Below, one piece after another: positions 8,434 through 16,592 of a DNA stretch of 64,000 bases. Within the stretch, counting starts at the first letter, position 1; each line of letters opens with the position of its first letter. The stretch comes from JANMAT01 sp031359995 (GTDB lineage: Bacteria > Actinomycetota > Acidimicrobiia > Acidimicrobiales > Ilumatobacteraceae): assembly GCA_031359995.1 (NCBI GenBank), contig JANMAT010000108.1, positions 51,561 to 115,560 on the forward strand. The letters run 5' to 3'. A program made the position numbers and the translations under genes. The notes under the pieces are model-generated. The model was not told where the DNA came from, did not search any database, and saw only the letters and a list, made by a program, of their open reading frames with translations.

Positions 8434-8982
8434 ATGACCATGTTCAAGAAGGCCATGAGCTACCTGGGGTTGGGGCCCGAAGACCCCTACGACGATTACG
8501 ACCTGCCCGAGGAGCCCGAGCGTCCGGCGCGCAGCCGTGCCTACGCGCCCGACCCGGAACCGACCGTGCGGGCCATGCCGCGCGCGGCCGTGCGCGATCA
8601 GCCGCCGGCCAGCTTCCCGCGTTCGGCCGACCTCGACTCGCCGCCGCCGCCGGTGCGCGTGCAGCAGCGGCCCGCGGCCAGCTCCTCCACCGTGCGCACC
8701 GTGCCGGTGGCGTCGAACGCCCGGCCCCACACCGTGCGGCCCCGGCGCTTCGATCAGGCCCAGGAAGTGGCCGACCGGTTCAAGGAAGGCCAGCCGGTCA
8801 TCGTGAACCTGCAGGACGTCGAGCGAGAGCTCGAGCGTCGGCTCATCGATTTCTGCAGCGGCCTGTGCTACGGCATCGACGGCAAGATGGAGAAGGTGGC
8901 CAACGGCGTGTACCTGCTGACCCCGGCCAACACCTCGCTGTCGCCCGAGGACCGCCGCCTCATCGGCGAGATCGACGACTGA
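8434..8982 (+). CDS. sepF: Cell division protein SepF
   Basis: SepF is the membrane-binding partner of FtsZ in Actinobacteria. The 182-residue protein opens with an amphipathic stretch (MFKKAMSYLGLG) like the SepF membrane-targeting helix. An acidic and Pro/Arg-rich linker follows to about residue 105. The folded domain carries RRFDQAQEVADRFKEGQPVI and the GxxYGIDGKMEKV block. GAGGAGG at 8421-8427 fixes ATG 8434. It is separated from divIVA by 62 bases that include an AACGGC-GG-GCCGTT palindrome at 8982-8995, possibly a weak terminator. Confidence 0.94.
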   Translation: MTMFKKAMSYLGLGPEDPYDDYDLPEEPERPARSRAYAPDPEPTVRAMPRAAVRDQPPASFPRSADLDSPPPPVRVQQRPAASSSTVRTVPVASNARPHTVRPRRFDQAQEVADRFKEGQPVIVNLQDVERELERRLIDFCSGLCYGIDGKMEKVANGVYLLTPANTSLSPEDRRLIGEIDD

Positions 8983-9031
8983 ACGGCGGGCCGTTCCGCC
9001 GATGGTCCGCACCTGAGGCGGGCACCGATCG

Positions 9032-9037
9032 TAGGAT
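9032..9037 (+). promoter_or_regulatory. -10 element TAGGAT, leaderless divIVA start
   Basis: TAGGAT lies 7 bases before ATG 9045, so the predicted transcript begins at or next to the start codon. The in-frame ATG at 9036 would fall inside this hexamer, which argues for 9045. Confidence 0.5.
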
Positions 9038-9044
9038 GGACAGC

Positions 9045-9920
9045 ATGGAGCTCAGCCCGAAGGCCATCACCAACGTCGAGTTCCACCTCGTGCGCAAGGG
9101 CTACGACCCCGACGAGGTGCGAGCGTTCCTCACGCAGGTCGCCAGGGGCGTGGAGGCGCTGCAGACGCAGTTGACCAATGCCGACGCCCGTGCCCGCGCC
9201 GCGGTGGCCCGCATGCAGGAGCTGAGCGCGGCGTCGCCGTCGTCCTCGGTCGAGGTCGCCACGCCCACCCCGGCGCCCGTGGTGGCCACGCCCACCCCGG
9301 CGCTCCTCGAGCATTCGATGGGCGATACCGACACCATCGCCAAGACCCTGCTGCTCGCCCAGCGCACCGCCGACGCCACCGTCGCCGAGGCCCAGTCGAA
9401 GGCCGCCGCCATCGTGTCCGGCGCCGAGGATCGGGCCCGCACGGTCGTCGACCAGGCCGAGTCCCGGGCCACGGTGCTCACCCGTGACGCCGAGAGCGAG
9501 GCCACGTCCATCATCGACAAGGCCAAGTCCGACGCCGTCGAGGCCTCCGCCGCCGAGCGGGCCCGCATCCAGTCCGAGCTCGCCTCCATGCGGGCCGAGC
9601 GTGACCAGCTGCAGGCCAACGTGACCGAGTTGGGCGCCCAGCTGATCGACCAGCGCGGTCGCCTCGAGCAGACGGTCAACGCCCTGCGCGCCGTGCTCGA
9701 CGACCCCCGCGGTCTGAAGCCCGTGACCGGCTCGGGCCTGCCGGCGCCCAGCCCCGGCGTGGGCGGCGGCGTCGTCACCGAGGCCCGCCGTTCGTCGCTC
9801 GTGGCCGAGGTCGACCCCGAGGCCAACGCCGTGTTCGAGGTCGCCTCCACCCTGGGGCTGTCCGACGAGCCGCGCGACGAGAGCTTCGACGACCTGCGCT
9901 GGTCGGGCGAGCGCGACTGA
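9045..9920 (+). CDS. divIVA: DivIVA-domain protein (Wag31-like)
   Basis: A coiled-coil scaffold that marks poles and septa in Actinobacteria. The 291-residue protein starts with the conserved DivIVA N-terminal block (LSPKAITNVEFHLVRKGYDPDEVRAFL). A coiled coil at about 30-60 and a Pro/Ala-rich linker at about 65-90 come next. A long Ala/Glu-rich heptad region follows at about 95-215, with a variable tail. ATG 9045 is preferred over ATG 9036 because of the TAGGAT hexamer at 9032-9037. Its position after sepF fits the usual division cluster, although no yggT gene lies between them here. Confidence 0.9.
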   Translation: MELSPKAITNVEFHLVRKGYDPDEVRAFLTQVARGVEALQTQLTNADARARAAVARMQELSAASPSSSVEVATPTPAPVVATPTPALLEHSMGDTDTIAKTLLLAQRTADATVAEAQSKAAAIVSGAEDRARTVVDQAESRATVLTRDAESEATSIIDKAKSDAVEASAAERARIQSELASMRAERDQLQANVTELGAQLIDQRGRLEQTVNALRAVLDDPRGLKPVTGSGLPAPSPGVGGGVVTEARRSSLVAEVDPEANAVFEVASTLGLSDEPRDESFDDLRWSGERD

Positions 9921-9952
9921 TATCGCCCCGACGGTCGTTCGCCCTCGGCTGG

Positions 9953-10140
9953 TATCCTGATCGTCCAACACGGCGTTGACGGGGCCATCACCCCTGAGCC
10001 TCCGGAAGAACAGGTGACCGGCGCGCCGGTGCCCCAGTAGAACCGGGCGGGTCCGGCCCGTCACCGCCGGGAACGAAGTGGTCCGTGCCTGCACGGGCAA
10101 GCGGGGTGGTACCGCGGCCTCCCGGTCGTCCCTGCACGAA
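9953..10140 (+). promoter_or_regulatory. T-box riboswitch of ileS with short Stem I
   Basis: The 251-base gap before ileS starts with an extended -10 (TGGTATCCT, 9950-9958). A small hairpin GGGG-CCATCA-CCCC at 9981-9994 exposes an ATC triplet (9987-9989), the Ile specifier. Downstream, GGGGTGGTACCGCGG at 10103-10117 matches the near-invariant T-box that binds the uncharged tRNA 3' end through TGG. A CGTCCCTGC segment follows that could mask the translation start region. The very short first hairpin and the lack of an oligo-T terminator match the translational T-boxes known for actinobacterial ileS. High uncharged tRNA-Ile should raise IleS synthesis. Confidence 0.88.
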
Positions 10141-10171
10141 GCCCACGAGCGAGTGCAGAAAGAGACGACCG

Positions 10172-13100
10172 ATGGCGTACCCCAACGTCGAACCGAGCCC
10201 GAACTTCCCCGAGCTCGAGCGGCGCGTGCTGGCCCGCTGGGCGACCGAGCACACCTTCGAGCAGTCGGTGGACGCCCGCCCCCGGGGGGAGGGCGACTCC
10301 GACACGGCCAACGAGTACGTCTTCTACGACGGCCCGCCCTTCGCCAACGGCCTGCCCCACTACGGGCACCTGCTCACCGGGTTCGTGAAGGACGCCGTGC
10401 CCCGCTACCAGACCATGCGGGGTCGGCGGGTGGAGCGGCGCTTCGGCTGGGACTGCCACGGCCTGCCGGCCGAGGTCGAGGCCGAGCGCCAGCTCGGGCT
10501 CACGACCCGTCGCCAGATCCTCGACATGGGCGTGGCCGAGTTCAACGACGCCTGCCGCACCAGCGTGCTGCGCTACACGAGCGAGTGGGAGCGCTACGTG
10601 AACCGCCAGGCTCGGTGGGTCGACTTCGCCAACGACTACAAGACGCTCGACCTGCCCTACATGGAGAGCGTCATGTGGGCGTTCAAGACGCTGTGGGACA
10701 AGGGCCTCGTGTACGAGGGCTACAAGGTGCTCCCTTACTGCTGGCGCTGCGAGACACCGCTGTCGAACACCGAGACGCGCATGGACGACGTCTACCGGGA
10801 CCGCCAGGACCCGGCCCTCACGGTGATGTTCCGCCTCACCGAGGGCCTGCCCGACGCAGCCGACGTGCCCACCAACGTGCTGGCGTGGACGACCACGCCC
10901 TGGACGCTGCCGTCGAACCTGGCCCTCGCCGTCGGCCCCGAGATCGAGTACGTGGTGGTCGAGGACGGCGGTGTCCGCTACGTGCTGGCCGAGGCCCGCC
11001 TGGGCGCGTACCGCAAGGAACTGGCCGAGGCCACCGTGGTCGCACGGATCACCGGCGCCGACCTGGTGGGCCGCACGTACGCGCCGCTGTTCCGGTTCCT
11101 GGCCGACACGCCCAACGCGTTCCGGGTGCTGAGCGCCGACTTCGTCTCCACCGACGACGGCACCGGCGTGGTGCACATGTCGCCCGGCCACGGCGAGGAG
11201 GACCAGAACGTCTGCAACGCCAACGGCATCGACACCGTCGTACCCATGGACGGCCACGGCTGCTACACGGCCGAGATCACGCCGTGGGTCGGCATCCACG
11301 TGTTCGAAGCCAATCCGCTCGTCATCCGTGACCTGAAGGACCGGGGCCTCGTGGTGCGCCACGAGAGCTACGACCACCCGTACCCGCACTGCTGGCGGTG
11401 CGCCAATCCGCTCGTGTATCGGGCCATCGGCTCGTGGTTCGTGCGGGTGACGGCGTTCCGCGACCGCATGGTCGAGCTGAACGAGCAGATCCGCTGGGTG
11501 CCCGACCACATCCGCGACGGTTCGTTCGGGAAGTGGATCGGCAACGCTCGCGACTGGTCGATCAGCCGCAACCGCTTCTGGGGTTCGCCCATCCCCGTGT
11601 GGCGCTCCGACGACCCGAACTTCCCGCGCCTCGACGTGTACGGCTCGCTCGAGGAACTGCAGCGCGACTTCGGGGTCGAGGTCACCGACCTGCACCGTCC
11701 GTTCGTCGACGACCTCGTGCGCCCCAACCCCGACGACCCGTCGGGCCAGGCGATGATGCGCCGCGTCGGCGAGGTGCTCGACTGCTGGTTCGAGTCGGGC
11801 TCCATGCCCTTCGCCCAGGTGCACTACCCGTTCGACAACCGGGACTGGTTCGAGAGCCACTACCCGGGCGATTTCATCGTCGAGTACATCGGTCAGACGC
11901 GCGGCTGGTTCTACACGCTCCACGTGCTGGCCACCGCGCTGTTCGACCGCCCGGCCTTCCGCACCTGCGTCGCCCACGGCATCGTCCTCGGCAACGACGG
12001 GCAGAAGATGTCCAAGAGCCTGCGCAACTACCCCGACCCGTACGAGATGTACGACACCTACGGCGCCGACGCCATGCGCTGGTTCCTGCTGTCGTCGGCC
12101 ATCCTGCGCGGGTCCGATCTGATCGTGACCGAGCAGGGCATCCGCGACTCGGTGCGGCAGGTGATCCTGCCGTTGTGGAACGCGTGGTACTTCTTCTCGC
12201 TCTACGCCTCGGCCGAGAGCGCCGACTTCCAGGCGCGGCATCGCACCGACCAGACAGGCGTGCTCGACCGCTACCTGTTGGCCAAGCTGCACGACCTCGT
12301 CGCCGACGCCACGACCCAGATGGACGCCTACGACCTGTTCGGCGCGGCGGCCACGGTGCGCACGTTCCTCGACACGCTCACGAACTGGTACATCCGGCGC
12401 AGCCGTGACCGCTTCTGGGATGGCACGACCAACGGCGGCCAGGACACCGTGGACGCGTTCGACACGCTCTACACGGCGCTGTCCGTGCTCACACGTGTCG
12501 CCGCTCCGCTGCTGCCCATGATCGCCGAGGAGATCTACGGCGGTCTCACGGGCGGCGCCTCCGTGCACCTGACCGACTGGCCGGCGGCCGACGAACTGCC
12601 CGCCGACCCCGACCTCGTGCGGGCCATGGATCAGGTGCGCGACGTGTGCTCGGTGGCCTCGTCGGTGCGCAAGGCCCGCGGCCTGCGGGTGCGGCTGCCG
12701 CTGGCCCAGCTCGACGTGACTGCGCCCGGAGCGTTCGGGCTGCAGCAGTTCCACGAGATCATCAAGGACGAGCTGAACGTTCGTCTGGTGACCTTCAACG
12801 AGAACGTCAATGCCGGAGCTCGCTACGAGCTGAAGCTCCTACCAGCCGCGCTCGGGCCGCGATTGGGCGGTGAGATGCAGCGCGTCATGGCTGCGTTCCG
12901 CAAGGGCGACTATCCGCCGCTCGAGGTTGGTGAGCGGCCGTTCGTGGGCGGTATCAAGCTGGAAGATGGCGAGTACGAGCTGAAGCTCGTGCCGACCGAT
13001 CCCGGGTCGAGCGCGGTGCTGTCGTCGGGCGACGGCGTGGTCAGCCTGGACACGGTCGTGACCGCCGAGCTCGAGGCCGAGGGCGTGGCCCGCGACGTGG

Positions 13101-13324
13101 TGCGGCTGGTGCAGCAGGCCCGCCGCGAGGCCGGCCTGGCCATCAGCGACCGGATCGTGCTCACCCTCGGCCTGTCCGACCGGTTGCGGGCCGCGGTCGC
13201 CGCCCACGAGGCGTTCGTGACGGGCGAGACGTTGGCCACGGAGCTGGTGTACGCCGACGGCCCGGGCGGGAGCGAGGTCGACGGCGAACCCGTGCACGTG
13301 GCCGTCACCCGGGCCGGTGCCTGA
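10172..13324 (+). CDS. ileS: Isoleucyl-tRNA synthetase (type 2-like)
   Basis: This charges tRNA-Ile with isoleucine and edits misactivated valine. The 1050-residue class I enzyme has the HIGH-type motif PHYGHLL after GPPFANGL, and the KMSKSLRNYPDP motif. Two CWRC segments (LPYCWRCETPL, PHCWRCANPL) could bind zinc. The block VERRFGWDCHGLPAEVEAE, the KMSKSLRNY form and the overall length match the eukaryote-like IleS2 group typical of Actinobacteria rather than the E. coli type. ATG 10172 is chosen because the upstream part of the open frame lies in the T-box leader. The stop overlaps yggU by eight bases. Confidence 0.97.
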   Translation: MAYPNVEPSPNFPELERRVLARWATEHTFEQSVDARPRGEGDSDTANEYVFYDGPPFANGLPHYGHLLTGFVKDAVPRYQTMRGRRVERRFGWDCHGLPAEVEAERQLGLTTRRQILDMGVAEFNDACRTSVLRYTSEWERYVNRQARWVDFANDYKTLDLPYMESVMWAFKTLWDKGLVYEGYKVLPYCWRCETPLSNTETRMDDVYRDRQDPALTVMFRLTEGLPDAADVPTNVLAWTTTPWTLPSNLALAVGPEIEYVVVEDGGVRYVLAEARLGAYRKELAEATVVARITGADLVGRTYAPLFRFLADTPNAFRVLSADFVSTDDGTGVVHMSPGHGEEDQNVCNANGIDTVVPMDGHGCYTAEITPWVGIHVFEANPLVIRDLKDRGLVVRHESYDHPYPHCWRCANPLVYRAIGSWFVRVTAFRDRMVELNEQIRWVPDHIRDGSFGKWIGNARDWSISRNRFWGSPIPVWRSDDPNFPRLDVYGSLEELQRDFGVEVTDLHRPFVDDLVRPNPDDPSGQAMMRRVGEVLDCWFESGSMPFAQVHYPFDNRDWFESHYPGDFIVEYIGQTRGWFYTLHVLATALFDRPAFRTCVAHGIVLGNDGQKMSKSLRNYPDPYEMYDTYGADAMRWFLLSSAILRGSDLIVTEQGIRDSVRQVILPLWNAWYFFSLYASAESADFQARHRTDQTGVLDRYLLAKLHDLVADATTQMDAYDLFGAAATVRTFLDTLTNWYIRRSRDRFWDGTTNGGQDTVDAFDTLYTALSVLTRVAAPLLPMIAEEIYGGLTGGASVHLTDWPAADELPADPDLVRAMDQVRDVCSVASSVRKARGLRVRLPLAQLDVTAPGAFGLQQFHEIIKDELNVRLVTFNENVNAGARYELKLLPAALGPRLGGEMQRVMAAFRKGDYPPLEVGERPFVGGIKLEDGEYELKLVPTDPGSSAVLSSGDGVVSLDTVVTAELEAEGVARDVVRLVQQARREAGLAISDRIVLTLGLSDRLRAAVAAHEAFVTGETLATELVYADGPGGSEVDGEPVHVAVTRAGA

Positions 13325-13625
13325 GCCCGACCCGTTCGTGGCCGTCGACGGCGGCGTCGTGCTGCACCTGCGGGTGCAGCCCGGCGCCCGCCAGAGCGTC
13401 GTCGTCGGTCGACACGGCGACGCGCTCAAGGTGAAGGTGGCGGCACCACCCGTGGAGGGCAAGGCCAACGCGGCGGTCGTGGCGCTGGTGGCCGCCGTCC
13501 TGCGGGTGCGGGTCGGCCAGGTCGAAGTGCTCGCCGGTCCGATGAGTCGGACCAAGCGGGTGAAGGTCGTCGGCGTCACGATCGACCAGGTCCGGGAGGT
13601 GCTCGGTGCCATGGGCGCGTTGTGA
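13317..13625 (+). CDS. yggU: DUF167/YggU family protein
   Basis: A 102-residue protein of the DUF167 family, whose molecular role is not known. The diagnostic segment is LKVKVAAPPVEGKANAAVVALVA, with the earlier LHLRVQPGARQS. It begins at GTG 13317 inside the last codons of ileS, so translation is likely coupled. The family is often found near division or proline-synthesis genes; here it trails ileS before the DksA-like gene. Confidence 0.85.
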   Translation: MPEPDPFVAVDGGVVLHLRVQPGARQSVVVGRHGDALKVKVAAPPVEGKANAAVVALVAAVLRVRVGQVEVLAGPMSRTKRVKVVGVTIDQVREVLGAMGAL

Positions 13626-13649
13626 CGGTCCGCGGCGGACCGGTAGGGT
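13621..13649 (+). promoter_or_regulatory. Putative promoter of the DksA-like/lspA/rluD group
   Basis: TGTGAC at 13621-13626 and TAGGGT at 13644-13649 are separated by 17 bases, a housekeeping-sigma geometry. Transcription would start near 13656, leaving a short leader with GAGG at 13673-13676 in front of ATG 13683. Confidence 0.45.
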
Positions 13650-13682
13650 TGCCCGCCACTCGAACGGAAAATGAGGTCAGCC

Positions 13683-14453
13683 ATGGCGAAGGGTGGAACT
13701 CCCAAGTCGGCCCCGGCGAAGCCGGCGGCCAAGGGCGCCGCCTCCGGCAAGGCTCCACCGTCACCGGCGAAGAAGGCGGCGCCCGCGGCGACACCAGCGG
13801 CGAAGAAGGCAGCACCCGCGCCAGCACCGGCGGCGAAGAGAGCAGCCGCACCCGCGGCACCGACGAAGAAGGCGGCACCTGTGGCACCGGCAGCGAAGAA
13901 GGCGGCGGCAGCTCCCGCTCCGGCCAAGAGGGCGGCCGAGCCGGCTGCGCCGGCCAAGAAGGCGGCGGTTGCTCCCGCCCCGGCGCCCGCTCCTGCGGCC
14001 CCGGCGGCGGCGGCCAAGAAGGCCGCGCCCCCGGTGAAGCCCCCGTTCCGCTCCGGGCCGGCCGAGCCGCTCGGCGGCCCGCTCGACGCGAAGTTCCTCG
14101 ACGCCCAGCGCGAGATGCTGGAGGAGGAGCGGGTGAAGCTGCTCGGGCAGGCCGAGTCGCTCGAAGGCGAAGCGGCCGCGCTCATGGAAGACCTCGATCC
14201 GGGCGACGTGCAGTTCGACGACGAGTCGGGTGAGGGCGACACCATGGTCGTCGAGCGTTCGCGCGACCTGGCCCTGTCGGCCCAGGCCCGTCAGCTCGTC
14301 GTCGAGATCGACGCCGCCCTCATCCGCATCGAGGCCCGCACCTACGGCTACTCGCTGGTGTCGGGCAAGCCGATCCCCAAGGACCGGCTGAGGGCGATCC
14401 CGTGGGCCATCGAGCTCGTCGAGGAGAAGGTCGGAGGTCTCGGCCGGCGATGA
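13683..14453 (+). CDS. TraR/DksA-family protein without zinc cysteines, with Lys/Ala/Pro tail domain at N-terminus
   Basis: The last 120 residues or so of this 256-residue protein match the TraR/DksA fold: a coiled-coil hairpin (LDAKFLDAQREMLEEERVKL), an acidic turn, then RIEARTYGYSLVSGKPIPKD and RLRAIPWA. In classical DksA the equivalent of YGYSLVSGKPI reads YGxCxxCGxxI. Here both cysteines are replaced, and no second pair is present. The first 115 residues are a low-complexity run of AAKKAA/AAPA units resembling histone-H1-like tails, suggesting nucleic-acid binding. ATG 13683 has GAGG 6-9 bases upstream; ATG 13671 is possible. The lspA ATG overlaps its stop. A role in RNA polymerase binding is inferred only from the fold. 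Confidence 0.75.
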   Translation: MAKGGTPKSAPAKPAAKGAASGKAPPSPAKKAAPAATPAAKKAAPAPAPAAKRAAAPAAPTKKAAPVAPAAKKAAAAPAPAKRAAEPAAPAKKAAVAPAPAPAPAAPAAAAKKAAPPVKPPFRSGPAEPLGGPLDAKFLDAQREMLEEERVKLLGQAESLEGEAAALMEDLDPGDVQFDDESGEGDTMVVERSRDLALSAQARQLVVEIDAALIRIEARTYGYSLVSGKPIPKDRLRAIPWAIELVEEKVGGLGRR

Positions 14454-15046
14454 CCGACCCTGGCTCCACCGCGCCCGCCGATCACGTGGTGGAGCCGGCG
14501 CCGTGCGAGGACGCTCCACTGGTGGACGCGCCCGTCGACGAGCCCGTCCCGGTGGGCGGGGCGCGCCCTCCCCACCGCATGCGGACGCTGGCGCTCGTGG
14601 CGCTCGGCGTCGTCGCCGTCGACCAGGTGACCAAGGCGTGGGCCCAGCGGGCCATGGCGGACGGGCACGAGATCCGCGTGCTCGGCCGTCTCCTGAAGTT
14701 CACCCTCACCTACAACAGCGGCATGGCGTTCTCGCGGGGCAAGGGTCTCGGTCCGGTCATCGGGGTCCTGGCGCTGGTGGTGGTCGTGGTGCTGCTCGGC
14801 TCGCTGCGCAAAGAGGCGTCGCGCTTCGGACAGATCGTGCTGGCCATGGTGGTCGGCGGCGCGGCCGGCAACATCGTCGACCGCCTGTTCCGCCACGGCG
14901 GGTTCATGCGCGGTTCGGTGGTCGACTTCATCCAGCTGCCGCACTGGCCCGTGTTCAACGTGGCCGACATCGCCGTGTCCCTGGGCGGGGTCACCCTGGT
15001 CGCCGCGGCGCTGCTGGCCGGCCGTCGTTCGCAGACGCCGTCGTGA
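14450..15046 (+). CDS. lspA: Lipoprotein signal peptidase (signal peptidase II)
   Basis: A membrane aspartyl protease that cleaves signal peptides of diacylglyceryl-prolipoproteins. The 198-residue protein has a 45-residue cytoplasmic extension and four hydrophobic helices. The family motifs are present: TYNSGMAFS, the catalytic-Asp segment AAGNIVDRLF, and the second catalytic Asp in VFNVADIAVS. ATG 14450 overlaps the stop of the DksA-like gene and GGAGG lies at 14433-14437. The stop overlaps the GTG of the next gene, so the three genes form a coupled unit. Confidence 0.95.
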   Translation: MTDPGSTAPADHVVEPAPCEDAPLVDAPVDEPVPVGGARPPHRMRTLALVALGVVAVDQVTKAWAQRAMADGHEIRVLGRLLKFTLTYNSGMAFSRGKGLGPVIGVLALVVVVVLLGSLRKEASRFGQIVLAMVVGGAAGNIVDRLFRHGGFMRGSVVDFIQLPHWPVFNVADIAVSLGGVTLVAAALLAGRRSQTPS

Positions 15047-15984
15047 TCGAGCAGATCCCCGACGCGCTGGCGGGGGAGCGGCTGGACCGCATCGTCGCCC
15101 TCGTCACCGGCCTCAGCCGCTCCGAGTCGAGCGCGCTCATCGAGCAGGGCGTCGTGTCGCTCGACGGCACGGTGGTCATCTCGGGCAAGTTCCGCGTCCG
15201 GGCCGAGCAGACGCTCACCATCGACGGTGATCCCGAACCCCGTCCCGACGCCATCCCCGACGCCGATCCCTCCGTGGCGCTGACCGTGGTGTTCGCCGAC
15301 GACGACGTGATCGTGATCGACAAGACCGAGGGCCTCGTGGTGCACCCCGGTGCCGGCATCGAGGACGGCACGGTCGTCAATGGCGTACTGGCCCGCTACC
15401 CCGAGGTCGCCGCCGTCGGCGATCCGACCCGTCCCGGCATCGTGCATCGGCTCGACCGGGGCACGAGCGGGCTCATGGTCGTGGCCCGTTCCGAACGGGC
15501 CTACACGTCGCTGGTGGGCCAGTTGGCCAGCCGCAAGGCGGGGCGCCGCTACCTGGCCGTCGCCTGTGGGGCCTTCGACGCCGGCACCGGCCTGATCGAC
15601 GCGCCCTTGGGGCGCAGCGAGCGCGACCGGACCCGCATGGCCGTTCGGGCCGAGGGGCGCGAGGCGCGCACGCGCTTCGAGGTGCGGGAGGCCTACGTCA
15701 AGCCGGTCCTGGCCGCGCTGGTGATGTGCCAGCTCGAGACCGGGCGTACCCACCAGATCCGCGTCCATCTCGCGGCCATCGGGCATCCGGTGCTGGGCGA
15801 CAGCCGCTACGGCGGGTCCCGGGCGATGATGCCGCTGCCGCGCCCCATGCTGCACGCCACCGAACTCGCGTTCGAGCACCCCGGCAGGGGCGAGACGGTT
15901 CGCTTCTGCGTAGAACCACCGGCCGACATGGCCGAGGTGATCGAGCGCCTGCGGGCCGGGTCGGCCAACCCCGACCCCGACTGA
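15043..15984 (+). CDS. rluD: RluA-family rRNA pseudouridine synthase (RluD-like)
   Basis: Converts uridines to pseudouridine in rRNA; the RluD-type target is inferred. The 313-residue protein has an N-terminal S4 RNA-binding domain (ERLDRIVALVTGLSRSESSALI). Its catalytic motif is GIVHRLDRGTSGLMVVA with the active-site Asp. The C-terminal GRTHQIRVHLAAIGHPVLGD block also fits. Start GTG 15043 overlaps the lspA stop, the conserved lspA-rluD pairing seen in many bacteria. It faces the Rrf2 gene on the other strand. Confidence 0.92.
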   Translation: MIEQIPDALAGERLDRIVALVTGLSRSESSALIEQGVVSLDGTVVISGKFRVRAEQTLTIDGDPEPRPDAIPDADPSVALTVVFADDDVIVIDKTEGLVVHPGAGIEDGTVVNGVLARYPEVAAVGDPTRPGIVHRLDRGTSGLMVVARSERAYTSLVGQLASRKAGRRYLAVACGAFDAGTGLIDAPLGRSERDRTRMAVRAEGREARTRFEVREAYVKPVLAALVMCQLETGRTHQIRVHLAAIGHPVLGDSRYGGSRAMMPLPRPMLHATELAFEHPGRGETVRFCVEPPADMAEVIERLRAGSANPDPD

Positions 15985-16014
15985 GCCGGGCGGGGTGCGG
16001 CCGGTGCTCGGGAC

Positions 16015-16042
16015 GGCCCACGGGCGTTCGCCCCGTCGGGCC
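16015..16042. terminator. Putative bidirectional hairpin between convergent rluD and Rrf2 genes
   Basis: An imperfect inverted repeat built from GGCCCACGGGCG and CGCCCCGTCGGGCC lies in the 62-base convergent gap. It is GC-rich with no T tract on either side. It probably acts as a terminator for one or both genes. Confidence 0.45.
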
Positions 16043-16046
16043 CGGA

Positions 16047-16508
16047 TCAGTGGGTGTGGGTGATGTCGAGCCCGCTCGGCCAGGTCTTCTCGCCGCGGGC
16101 CTGGGAGGCGATGTCGGCCAGCGTGTAGCTGGCCAGGTGCTGGCGCATGTGCTCGCCGGCCACACCCCAGATGGCCAGCAGCACGCACTGGCCCTCGTGG
16201 TCGCAGGCGCCGTCCTGGTGGGGGGCGCCGAAGTCGCCGACCTGGATGGGGCCGTCGACCGCGCTGACGATCTCGGACAGGCGGATCTGCTCGGACGGGC
16301 GGGCCAGCACGTAGCCCCCGCCCACACCGCGCTTGGAGCGCACGAGGCCGGCGCCCTTCAGGGCGAGGAGGATCTGCTCCAGGTACGGCTGGGGCAGACC
16401 GGTGCGCTCGGCGATGTCGCGCACCGAGGTGGGACCCGCTTCGGCCGTGTGGAGCGCGAGCGACAGGAGCGCCCTGGCTGCGTAGTCACCCCGCGTCGAC
16501 ACCCTCAC
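16047..16508 (-). CDS. Rrf2-family transcriptional regulator
   Basis: A winged-helix regulator related to IscR, NsrR and RirA. The 153-residue protein starts MRVSTRGDYAARALLSLA, the typical family N-terminus. The recognition region is SVRDIAERTGLPQPYLEQIL and the wing GVGGGYVLARP. Two cysteines are seen (GACDHEGQCVLL), but the third cysteine of the usual cluster ligand set is absent and a Trp lies nearby. Iron-sulphur binding is therefore uncertain. GTG 16508 is preferred because a TACGAT hexamer lies 7 bases upstream and because it gives the canonical start; ATG 16517 adds three residues. The target genes are unknown. Confidence 0.85.
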   Translation of the reverse strand: MRVSTRGDYAARALLSLALHTAEAGPTSVRDIAERTGLPQPYLEQILLALKGAGLVRSKRGVGGGYVLARPSEQIRLSEIVSAVDGPIQVGDFGAPHQDGACDHEGQCVLLAIWGVAGEHMRQHLASYTLADIASQARGEKTWPSGLDITHTH

Positions 16509-16515
16509 GGGCACC

Positions 16516-16521
16516 ATCGTA
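16516..16521 (-). promoter_or_regulatory. -10 element TACGAT, leaderless Rrf2 start
   Basis: Read on the minus strand, TACGAT is followed by 7 bases and then GTG 16508. It overlaps the alternative ATG at 16517-16515, which supports the shorter protein. Confidence 0.45.
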
Positions 16522-16592
16522 GGGGTCCCAGGGGGGCCAACGCCCGCACCGGCCTGGCACGAACCCGTCCGAAGTGGTCGAATGACGGCGTC

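Noticed and set aside
9036..9038. ATG 9036 as the divIVA start
   Set aside because: It overlaps the TAGGAT promoter hexamer; ATG 9045 fits the leaderless geometry.
10061..12754. Minus-strand open frame of 897 codons opposite ileS
   Set aside because: Antisense shadow of a well-defined synthetase gene; no recognisable domain.
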